Assembly (NCBI RefSeq): GCF_000344805.1
Contig: NC_020453.1
Location: 5,303,001-5,367,000, forward strand
Length of the DNA: 64,000 nt
Direction: 5' to 3'
DNA from: Bradyrhizobium oligotrophicum S58
Lineage (GTDB): Bacteria; Pseudomonadota; Alphaproteobacteria; Rhizobiales; Xanthobacteraceae
Both the position numbers and the translations under genes were made by a program. Below are positions 56,257 through 63,194 of this stretch, piece after piece. The notes under the pieces are model-generated. The model saw only the letters and a program-made list of their open reading frames with translations, was not told where the DNA came from and ran no database searches. The number at the start of each line of letters is the position of its first letter. Position 1 is the stretch's first letter.

Positions 56257-56329
56257 GCTTGGAGCGGGAGTCGAACCCGCGACCCGATGATTCCTGGTCA
56301 TCTGCTCTAACCAACTGAGCTATCCTTTG
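56257..56329 (-). ncRNA. tRNA-like element 2 (broken acceptor stem)
   Basis: On the minus strand: D arm GCTC-AGTTGGTTA-GAGC, anticodon-like arm GATGA-CCAGGAA-TCATC, variable GGGTC and T arm GCGGG-TTCGACT-CCCGC are all intact. The acceptor stem has only three pairs next to the T stem (GGA/TCC); the outer four do not pair and there is no CCA. The loop base before the would-be anticodon (AGG) is C, not the invariant U. A real charged tRNA is therefore unlikely; it is either a decayed tRNA or a tRNA-shaped RNA. Confidence 0.75.
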
Positions 56330-56331
56330 TT

Positions 56332-56394
56332 CGCCGATCGGATTCGAACCGATGCCCTCGGGCTCACACCCGATGCTCACCATGAGCTTCGACG
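56332..56394 (-). ncRNA. tRNA-like element 1 (miniature, GTG loop)
   Basis: On the minus strand: a five-pair acceptor-like stem CGTCG/CGGCG, D arm GCTC-ATGGT-GAGC with a five-base loop, anticodon-like arm TCGGG-TGTGAG-CCCGA with a six-base loop containing GTG, and a perfect T arm ATCGG-TTCGAAT-CCGAT. Total about 63 bases. The loops are shorter than any normal tRNA and no CCA is present. It ends two bases before element 2, so the two may form one tandem RNA. Confidence 0.65.
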
Positions 56395-56587
56395 CGCATC
56401 TTCTCTTCAGCGGAATACGCCACCGGAGACCGGCGCGCACCAGTCGGGATCTCAGCGAGCCCGAACCCATGGCCAAAGCGAAGGACGGTGCAAATAGAAC
56501 AACTATTACGTCAACGCAAGTGTTAGTTTGTCGTTTCGTCAGATATTGCAGATCAGTTGATCATGATGATCGCAACTACATCCTCAT

Positions 56588-56734
56588 CGTCATTCCGGGG
56601 CGCGCGCAGCGCGAGCCCGTAATCCATGACCACGAGCGGGAGTTGGTCGAAGACAAGCGCCACTCGCATCGCGCGCCACATCAACAGATGTGGCTATGGA
56701 TTCCGGGCTCGCGCTACGCGCGCCCCGGAATGAC
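56588..56734. repeat. Palindromic repeat, family C
   Basis: CGTCATTCCGGGGCGCGCG on the left and CGCGCCCCGGAATGAC on the right; GAGCCCGTAATCCATG and TATGGATTCCGGGCTC inside, with a longer centre. It is preceded by an unusually AT-rich stretch at about 56490-56585. Confidence 0.87.
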
Positions 56735-56756
56735 GATCAATCGATACAGCACCTTT

Positions 56757-56868
56757 GTAGCCCGGATGAGCGAAGCGACATTCGGGTTCACACGCGCCGC
56801 TCATGAGAACCCGGATGTCGCCCACGCCGCCGCCCCAGTGGGCGGCGACGTGAGCTCATCCGGGCTAC
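56757..56868. repeat. Palindromic repeat, family A
   Basis: GTAGCCCGGATGAG on the left and CTCATCCGGGCTAC on the right, with a CCGCCGCCCCAGTGGGCGGCG insert in the right half. It abuts the end of the HNH gene. Confidence 0.88.
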
Positions 56869-56878
56869 ACGACCGTCT

Positions 56879-57415
56879 TCACCGCTCCAGCTCCGCGTCC
56901 CAATACAGATAGTCCTGCCACGTCTCGTGCAGGAATCGCGGCGGGAACAGGCGTTGCGCGGCCATCAGCTCGTGCCGCGTCGGCTCGAAAGGCGGCCGCC
57001 GCGGCTTGAGGTAGCGCCGGTCCTTGCGCGCATTGCACGGACTGCACGCCGCGACGATGTTCGTCCACGACGTCTCGCCGCCGTCCGCCCGCGGCACCAC
57101 GTGATCGAACGTCAGCTCTCCGTGGAGATGACGGCCGCCGCAGTACTGACACGTGAAGCGATCGCGCAGGAAGACGTTGAAGCGCGTGAACGGCACCCGC
57201 ATCGCCGGCCTGACGTAGTCGCGCAGCGCGATCACCGACGGCAGCCGCATCGTCACGCTCGGGCTGCGAACGACGCGATCGTACTCCGCAACGACGACGT
57301 GCGATCCGCTGACCACGGCCCTGATCGCATCCTCCCAGCCGAACACCGACAGCGGAAAGTAGCTCAGCGGCTGGAAATCGGCGTTGAGAACGAGCGCCGG
57401 GTTCGTTGCTGACAT
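56879..57415 (-). CDS. HNH endonuclease
   Basis: A 178-residue protein of a widespread chromosomal HNH family. The N-terminal half begins ALVLNADFQPLSYFPLSVFGWEDAIRAVVSG and SPSVTMRLPSVIALRDYV. The HNH motif spans about residues 87-135: FLRDRFTCQYCGG (zinc Cys pair), ELTFDHVVPRADGGETSWTNIVAACSPCN (catalytic His, Asn, and second Cys pair) and ARKDRR. It probably cuts DNA, but the target is unknown. GGAGG lies about eight bases before the start codon. A tRNA-like element ends 39 bases upstream on the same strand. Confidence 0.9.
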   Translation of the reverse strand: MSATNPALVLNADFQPLSYFPLSVFGWEDAIRAVVSGSHVVVAEYDRVVRSPSVTMRLPSVIALRDYVRPAMRVPFTRFNVFLRDRFTCQYCGGRHLHGELTFDHVVPRADGGETSWTNIVAACSPCNARKDRRYLKPRRPPFEPTRHELMAAQRLFPPRFLHETWQDYLYWDAELER

Positions 57416-57454
57416 CGTCGACCTCCTCTCTTCGTTTGATCCGCCCGGTCGTGT

Positions 57455-57529
57455 TGGCGCCCATGACGGGAATCGAACCCGCCTTTCCGGATCGACAGTC
57501 CGGTCCCTTCGCCAGATGGGGACATGGGC
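57455..57529 (-). tRNA. tRNA-like element 3 (anticodon GUC, Asp-type) with encoded CCA
   Basis: On the minus strand: a perfect seven-pair acceptor GCCCATG/CATGGGC, U8, a D arm with only three pairs (CCC/GGG) and a ten-base loop, anticodon arm CCGGA-CTGTCGA-TCCGG giving GTC, a four-base variable loop AAAG, T arm GCGGG-TTCGATT-CCCGT, discriminator G and CCA. Asp tRNAs have G as discriminator, so it could be charged with Asp, but the acceptor is unlike a normal alphaproteobacterial tRNA-Asp (GGAGCGG type). It may be an extra, specialised tRNA or a tRNA mimic; it precedes the HNH gene. Confidence 0.75.
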
Positions 57530-57569
57530 AGTTGGACGCGCCCGGCCTGCCCGGGCATGTCATCGTTGA

Positions 57570-57758
57570 TCAGTCTAACGCAGCCGGAGCGTGCTCCGGC
57601 CGAACGCCATTGATGTAGTCGAGATAGATCTGGCGAGCGCGTGCCTCAGTGACGCCGCGGCAAGCCATGACGATGCGCACGAACGCAAGCGCCACCGGCG
57701 AGCACAGTGCTCGCGCATGGTCGGATGTCTCGGAGTCCGGGATCGTCATGCGGGTCAT
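57570..57758 (-). CDS. Small protein upstream of tRNA-like element 3
   Basis: A 62-residue protein that I do not recognise. Residues 20-35 (SPVALAFVRIVMACRG) are moderately hydrophobic, followed by VTEARARQIYLDYINGV. The minus-strand start has GGAGG six bases upstream of the ATG at 57758, a strong ribosome-binding site. It ends 40 bases before tRNA-like element 3 and is in line with it and with the HNH gene, so one transcript could carry all three. Confidence 0.55.
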   Translation of the reverse strand: MTRMTIPDSETSDHARALCSPVALAFVRIVMACRGVTEARARQIYLDYINGVRPEHAPAALD

Positions 57759-58781
57759 CAGACCCTCCGCTCTATCTGCGGAGGATGAGATCCCGCCGCC
57801 GGTTACGCTCTTGCTGGAATTCGGAGTCCCGGTCTGGCCAGGGACTTCATCAGATCATCTGGACCCTGACAGGCGACGCCCATGCCGGACCAATCGCGCG
57901 ACCAGGTAAACGGTCGTTCGTTGGCGGGGGCGTTCGCGAGATGTGAGCGCAGGCTCAACACGGTCGTGGTCCTCAAGAGCGCGCCGACAAACGGCGCATC
58001 GATTTCGATGGGGCAGAGCTATGCGCAGAATTTCTCGAGGCCGTCAAGGCCGCAGCGCGAAGCGATGATCTTGCAGCCCGCTGCACCGCGACAGATTTGC
58101 AACAACCAGACTGCTCGTCGGGCAAATCAGTTGCGCATTCTCGCGAGCGACAAGGTCGCAACCGGTCATTCGCGCGATCGAAAACGCGTGCGCGCGAAAA
58201 CTCATTTTTCGAGCACGTCCAATGGGATCACCACGCTCACCTGCTGTCCCTCGCATTTTCTTGTTTCCAAAAATCAGAAACCGTGCATTCTATGCCGGTC
58301 CCGTCCTCATGAGAGGGGCGCTTCGCGATCGTCATGAACGTGGAGGGCGGGATGCGGTGGGCGTATCGCCTCGCAGCGTGACCTCGGTCATGCCGACGAA
58401 CGCGGTGATGCGCACGGCGAAATCGTGATGTCCTGACACCCCGACGCTGGTGTCAAGGTCGAGAGAGACGAATGCTCCGACCGATGGTGGCCAGAAAGCC
58501 GGCGCACCAGGGAGACCACGTATAAGCCGTCAATCCATCGCGCGGGGAATGCCGGATGATGCGGCTGAACCTGTGGTAACTGCCGCCTGCTTTCTTTGTT
58601 GCAGGCGGGCCATGGGTGAGGCCCTCACCCGGCATTCCTCGCGCCCTCTCCTGTATTTGGAGGGCGATGTTGTCAGCAAGACTCGGGCGTCGTCCGCCGC
58701 GAGAACGCGGTGTCGTGGCCTGAGCTGTTTGTGTGTCTTCGCTCTCGCGCGATGGCAGGCAGCCGCGGCACGCGACGGCGC
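57759..58781. other. Intergenic, no confident gene; repeat-like part at 58500-58780
   Basis: About 1 kb. Frames up to 150 codons exist on both strands without a domain or good ribosome-binding site. The part 58520-58680 (CATCGCGCGGGGAATGCCGG, GGCGGGCCATGGGTGAGGC, CACCCGGCATTCCTCGCGC) resembles a sequence I recall as common in Bradyrhizobium genomes and contains its own inverted arms (GGAATGCCGG / CCGGCATTCC). 57960-58320 is less GC-rich than the surroundings. Confidence 0.4.
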
Positions 58782-58920
58782 GTAGGGTGGGCAAAGGCGC
58801 GCCCCCGCTCTGTCCTCGCGCGAGATCGCAATGGCGCCGTGCCCACCACACCTCGCGACGAACACGCCGACCGACGGTGGGCACGCGGCCGCCTGACGGC
58901 GGCTGCTTTGCCCACCCTAC
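58782..58920. repeat. Palindromic repeat, family D
   Basis: GTAGGGTGGGCAAAGG on the left and GCTTTGCCCACCCTAC on the right; GTGCCCACC and GGTGGGCAC inside. Confidence 0.88.
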
Positions 58921-58983
58921 AGTTCAAGAGCGGTGCTGGTTATGAGAACGAAGATGCAGACCACACATCGACTTCTGCCCGCC

Positions 58984-60156
58984 TCAGTCGATGCGGGCGA
59001 GCACGGCGAGCTTGCGGATGCCCTTGTTCTTGTAGGCATCGAGGAAGGCGGAGTAGTCGCGGAACGAGACGCAGCCGTTGGAATCGCCGTTCGGCCCGAG
59101 CATGAAGGTGTGGGCCAGAAGGCCGTTGCGGCCGTGGATCGCATCCTCGCCGCCGATCGGGTTGAGCCGCAGCGCCGGGACGCCGTGGAACAGCGCCTCG
59201 CGCGGTTTCAGCTCATAGATGTGCGGCGGCGTGACGCCGCGCATCTTGATCTTCTCCGATCGCGGATTGTCGAGATTGTCGCCGAGGCCCGAATGCGCCT
59301 CGAGCTTGGTGCCGTCCGGCAGGTACACCGCCTTGGCCGAAATGTCGTAGACCGCCGTGCTGGTGTCATAGGGCGGTCGGCCGCCGCCCGTCGGGTCCTT
59401 GCTGATCGTCGCGGTGATGTTGGCATCAGCCGAAGCGTAGGCGAGCAGCCCGCCGTCCTGGTTCTCCGGCTTGCCCCAGAGCTTCTCCTGGATCGAATGG
59501 CGGTCGCCGGACAGCGAAAGCACGGCGGCCTTGGCGCGCTCGGTCATCGCGCGCAGCGAGAAGCCGCTCTTCGGCGCATTGGCCTCGGCGCTCTGTGCGG
59601 GCGCCGCGGCCGGCGGCTGCTTGGGATTCGGATTGGCCAGCGCCAGCTGCATCGGCGGCCGGACGTCCTTCTTCGGCGCCTCGGCGACCTTCGCGGTCTC
59701 GGCCGGCTTGATCTCGGCAGACTTCATCTCGGAGGACTTGGTCTCGACCGGCCGGGGCGCAGCGTCCGCGAGCTTGGGCAGCGGCGGCGCGCCAGCGGCG
59801 GCGTTGGAGGCGATGCCCTGCGGGACGGCGGCGCCGAAGCGGTCGTTGAACATCTGCGGTGTGATGACGGCGACGGTGGCGGCCGGCATGGCCTCTGGGA
59901 ATGCCGAGAAGGCATCGCCGACGGCGTCGGCCGCGCTGCGTGTTGCGAGCCGCGGCGCCGGGCGCACAGGCTCTTCCTGATCGATGCTGCCCAGGGTCGG
60001 ATAGGCGTCGGCGGCGATGATCTTGGTATAGACCGTCACCGCGCAGCCCCCGATCAGGCATGCGATTGCCGCGCCACCGATCAATTTGTGAGAGAACGCG
60101 ATCAGGGAAGATTTCCTGCGGTTTCGTACGGCCAACGCAGCTCGACTGTTACTCAT
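58984..60156 (-). CDS. Tlde1/DUF2778-domain protein (L,D-transpeptidase/carboxypeptidase-like)
   Basis: A 390-residue protein with a basic N-terminus and one signal-anchor helix (residues about 20-45, LIGGAAIACLIGGCAVTVYTKII). A long Pro/Ala/Lys-rich linker (about 65-215) leads to a C-terminal Tlde1 (DUF2778) domain from about 235: YDISAKAVYLPDGTKLEAHSGLGDNLDNPR, HIYELKPREALFHGVPALRLNPI, and the catalytic region IHGRNGLLAHTFMLGPNGDSNGCVSF with His and Cys. The domain is related to a type VI secretion effector that cuts or exchanges D-amino acids in peptidoglycan stem peptides. Here it is membrane-anchored and has no T6SS genes nearby, so a housekeeping cell-wall role is more likely. Confidence 0.85.
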   Translation of the reverse strand: MSNSRAALAVRNRRKSSLIAFSHKLIGGAAIACLIGGCAVTVYTKIIAADAYPTLGSIDQEEPVRPAPRLATRSAADAVGDAFSAFPEAMPAATVAVITPQMFNDRFGAAVPQGIASNAAAGAPPLPKLADAAPRPVETKSSEMKSAEIKPAETAKVAEAPKKDVRPPMQLALANPNPKQPPAAAPAQSAEANAPKSGFSLRAMTERAKAAVLSLSGDRHSIQEKLWGKPENQDGGLLAYASADANITATISKDPTGGGRPPYDTSTAVYDISAKAVYLPDGTKLEAHSGLGDNLDNPRSEKIKMRGVTPPHIYELKPREALFHGVPALRLNPIGGEDAIHGRNGLLAHTFMLGPNGDSNGCVSFRDYSAFLDAYKNKGIRKLAVLARID

Positions 60157-60454
60157 TCACTCACGCCCGAACGAATACTCGAAAACTCTCGCGCGATGCG
60201 CCACGGACACCCGCTTTGCATCTCGCAGAAGCACAGAGCTTCATTAAGGCGACTTTTAGTTAAATGCTGATTAAGTTTTGGCGGATTAGAGGCGGGTTAA
60301 CCATGGAGGTCTGTTTTGCCGGCAAAGAGGGCAAAAACAGGGCAAAATTGCGTGTCCGCCCGAGAAATCGGCTCCGGACAACTCCGGTGTCGGGGTGCCT
60401 TTACTCTGCGGCGATCAGTAAAACATCGCACGCAGCGTTAACGATTGCGTGCCC
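60157..60454. other. Intergenic, no gene seen
   Basis: The divergent control region upstream of the Tlde1-like gene. It is more AT-rich than average (for example near 60240-60300) and could hold the promoter of that gene. No CDS or repeat was recognised. Confidence 0.5.
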
Positions 60455-60602
60455 GCGGCGGGGTGCGATCAATCACCTCGCGTTTCGGCGCACCGACGAG
60501 GTCAAAGGCGTAGTTTTCGGTGGTCTAAGTTCCCTTCCGAGGCGCAGCCTCGCCGATCTTCTGGACGCCAGCGGAAGTATTCGCCGGGTAAAACCGCAAG
60601 TC
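60455..60602 (-). pseudogene. Remnant of a second ArnT/PMT-type glycosyltransferase (C-terminal end)
   Basis: The minus strand reads LRFYPANTSAGVQKIGEAAP then RKGT, a TAG stop, TTENYAF, DLVGAPKREVIDRTPP. Without any gap this lines up with the last 50 residues of the intact glycosyltransferase downstream (PRFYVSDSFARVEKVGEAA, RKRGPLTIETYAF, ALSQPRGEVLDRTPP). The stop replaces a Leu codon. The rest of the copy is missing: a TGA stops the frame seven codons upstream of the match and no further similarity is seen. It is a decayed duplicate on the other side of the FkbM gene. Confidence 0.8.
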
Positions 60603-60867
60603 GATCGACCGTACGACTCAAGGGGCAGGCCACGCGGAATCGAGACCGGCGCACCCCCACTCGCGGTCGCCGGCCATCAGATCGAGGCAGCGGCCGCCAA
60701 GGTCGCAATCGCGATGACGGTCGCGCGTGGATCGCCTCCGTAGCATCCGGGATTTTCGGATCTGTGGCCGCTGTCGGCAATATGGTACAGGAAGCGATTC
60801 CCAACGGCATTGGTTCGGCCATCGTACCGCGTCCCTCCCCGCCGAGACGACACGAGAGGACTCCCTT

Positions 60868-61668
60868 ATGCAGATCCCCGAACGGAAGCTGGCCTTCGTT
60901 CTGGCCTCGACCAATCAAGGTACGATGATCGTCAACCGGCTCGACTATCGCATGGTCGACGCCAACCGCGGCTACGGTGTCGGCTTCCAGATCCTCAACA
61001 CCGGCGCCTTCGATCCGGGAGAGGTGCAACTCGCCGTTCGCCTGCTCGGGGTGCGCCGCAGGCACTATGGCGACGGCGCGGTCGCGATCGACTGCGGCGC
61101 CAATATCGGCGTCCACACCGTCGAATGGGCGAAGGCGATGACCGGCTGGGGATCCGTGCTCTCGATCGAGGCGCAGGAGCGGATCTACTACGCGCTTGCC
61201 GGCAATATCGCGATCAACAACTGCTTCAACGCGATCGCCATCCATGCCGCGGTGTCCTCGGAGCGCGGCGTGCTCAATATCCCGAGCCCGAACTATCTGA
61301 CGCCGTCGAGCTTCGGCAGCCTCGAGCTGCGCCAGCGTCCCAATACCGAGTTCATCGGCCAGGCCATCGACTACGCCAACGACACCGTCGAGGTGCGCAA
61401 GCTGCCGCTGGACGATTTCAACCTGCCGCGCTGCGATCTGATCAAGATCGACGTCGAGGGCATGGAGATCGAGGCGCTCGAAGGCGCCGCGGCAACGATC
61501 GAACGCTGTACGCCGATCATGCTGGTCGAGAAGATCAAGACCGATGCCGACCAGCTGCGGCAATGGTTCGATCGCCGCGGCTACAAGACCATCGACGCCG
61601 ACATCAACATGGTCGCGATCCACAGCCGGGACAAGTCGCTGGCGGACATCATTCCGCAGCAGGCCTGA
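60868..61668 (+). CDS. FkbM-family methyltransferase
   Basis: A 266-residue SAM-dependent methyltransferase. The SAM-binding motif I is VAIDCGANIGVHTVEWAKAM near residue 73, motif II region VLSIEAQERIYYALAGNIAINN near 100, and the FkbM-type C-terminal motif CDLIKIDVEGMEIEALEGA near 190. The family methylates hydroxyl groups of sugars, polyketides or other metabolites. It sits between a decayed glycosyltransferase fragment and the intact copy, both on the other strand, so it may modify a glycan they make. ATG 60868 has GAGAGGA upstream. Confidence 0.9.
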   Translation: MQIPERKLAFVLASTNQGTMIVNRLDYRMVDANRGYGVGFQILNTGAFDPGEVQLAVRLLGVRRRHYGDGAVAIDCGANIGVHTVEWAKAMTGWGSVLSIEAQERIYYALAGNIAINNCFNAIAIHAAVSSERGVLNIPSPNYLTPSSFGSLELRQRPNTEFIGQAIDYANDTVEVRKLPLDDFNLPRCDLIKIDVEGMEIEALEGAAATIERCTPIMLVEKIKTDADQLRQWFDRRGYKTIDADINMVAIHSRDKSLADIIPQQA

Positions 61669-61676
61669 GGCGCATG

Positions 61677-63194
61677 TCAGCGCTGCAGCTCCGGCGGAGG
61701 GGTGCGATCGAGGACCTCGCCCCTGGGCTGGCTGAGCGCGTAGAACGCGTAGGTTTCGATCGTCAGAGGGCCCCGCTTGCGCGCGGCCTCGCCGACCTTC
61801 TCGACGCGAGCGAAAGAATCGCTGACGTAGAACCGCGGCCCGATCTGCGCTTCATCCACGAACAGCTGCGTGCCCGCGAGCTGGCCGGCGTCGGGCTCCG
61901 GAAAATTGACCCAGCGTATCCGCTGGATCGGCTGCAGCACGCAGGTCCCCGGCGGCAGGTAGAACGACAGCCAGGCGGTGGTGCCATAATCCATAGCGAG
62001 CACGCAGGAGGCGCCGGCCCGGACGCGGGCCGCCTCGATCTCGGCCGCCAGCGGTCGCCACCCGACGCCGACGCTGCGCACGGTGGCGTCGCGCCGGTAG
62101 CCCGACAGCCAGCCGGTGTTGGCCTGCACGATCAGCGCCACGAACATCACGATGCCGGCAGGCAACGCCCAGCGCAGGCAGAAGGTCGCGGTGCGCTGCT
62201 CGCGCGGTTGCCAGGCGACGAGATGCGCAGCAGCAGCCGCAGCCACGACGAAGGCCGGATAGATCGGCGCGAACCAGTTGGCTTCGACCCGGGCATGCAG
62301 CCCGTGCCAGAAGAAATAGGCCACGATGACCCACACCATGACCTCGACCAGCACGCGCGAGGCCGCCTCGCCTGCCCTGCGCCGCGCCAGCGCGTAGAGG
62401 CCCATCACGCCGAGGATGAAGACGAGCGGTGTGGCGAACACGAACTGGGTGGGAACGAGCTCGGCGATGTAGACCGGCCGGAAGTCCTCGATCCTGGCGC
62501 GGCCGAGCTGCTTGATGAACGACACCCATTGGTGATCGGCATTCCAGAGGATGACGGGCGAGAAGATCGCGAATGCCACAAGGCCGCCAAGATAGGGCCA
62601 GGGCGACACCAGCCAGGGACGCATCTTCGGCACGGCGAGCAGCCAGATCAGGATCGCGGCGCCGAAGAACATCGCGGTGTATTTCGACAGCAGCGCCGCA
62701 CCGACCGCGGCGCCGACGCCGAGCCACCAGACGCCCCTGCCCGTCTCCAGAACCTTGGCGCAGAACAACAGCACGAAGCTCGAGGCCACCAGCAGCGGCG
62801 CATCGGGCGTCACGATCAGCGTGCCCACGGCGGCCATCAGCGTGACGTTGAGCAGCAGCGCCGCAGTCGCCGCCACGCGTACGCGGCCGAACAGGATCTC
62901 GGCTGCGCGATAGACTGCGTAGCTCATGGGAAGGCCGAGCAGGATCGAGACGACGCGGACGCCGAACTCGGTGTCGCCGGCGATCATCGTGCCCAGACGG
63001 ATCACGACCGCGACCATCGGCGGATGATCGTAATAGCCGCCGGCGAGATGCTTCGACCACATCCAATAATAGGCTTCGTCGAAGGTGATCGGCGTGACCG
63101 CGGAGGCGATCAGCCTGACAACGACGAGGCCGGCGATGGTCAGCCAGACATTGCGGACCAGCCGGGCGTCGTCGGCGCCTGCCGCAGGGATCAT
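61677..63194 (-). CDS. Polyprenol-phosphate-sugar glycosyltransferase (ArnT/PMT, GT83-like)
   Basis: A 505-residue inner-membrane glycosyltransferase of the GT-C fold. After TM1 comes the periplasmic catalytic loop ITFDEAYYWMWSKHLAGGYYDHPPMVA (acidic Asp-Glu pair near residue 41), then about ten further helices, with VTPDAPLLVASSFVLLF near 130 and NADHQWVSF near 225. A soluble C-terminal domain of about 150 residues ends VLDRTPPPELQR. Relatives move a sugar from undecaprenyl or dolichyl phosphate to lipid A, protein or glycan. Its start codon overlaps the stop of the upstream GT2-GtrA gene by four bases (ATGA), so the pair is coupled: one makes the lipid-linked donor, the other uses it. Confidence 0.9.
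   Translation of the reverse strand: MIPAAGADDARLVRNVWLTIAGLVVVRLIASAVTPITFDEAYYWMWSKHLAGGYYDHPPMVAVVIRLGTMIAGDTEFGVRVVSILLGLPMSYAVYRAAEILFGRVRVAATAALLLNVTLMAAVGTLIVTPDAPLLVASSFVLLFCAKVLETGRGVWWLGVGAAVGAALLSKYTAMFFGAAILIWLLAVPKMRPWLVSPWPYLGGLVAFAIFSPVILWNADHQWVSFIKQLGRARIEDFRPVYIAELVPTQFVFATPLVFILGVMGLYALARRRAGEAASRVLVEVMVWVIVAYFFWHGLHARVEANWFAPIYPAFVVAAAAAAHLVAWQPREQRTATFCLRWALPAGIVMFVALIVQANTGWLSGYRRDATVRSVGVGWRPLAAEIEAARVRAGASCVLAMDYGTTAWLSFYLPPGTCVLQPIQRIRWVNFPEPDAGQLAGTQLFVDEAQIGPRFYVSDSFARVEKVGEAARKRGPLTIETYAFYALSQPRGEVLDRTPPPELQR

Noticed and set aside
56540..56580. FNR/FixK-type box (TTGATCATGATGATCGCAA)
   Set aside because: The left half fits TTGAT but the right half does not match ATCAA at the required spacing.
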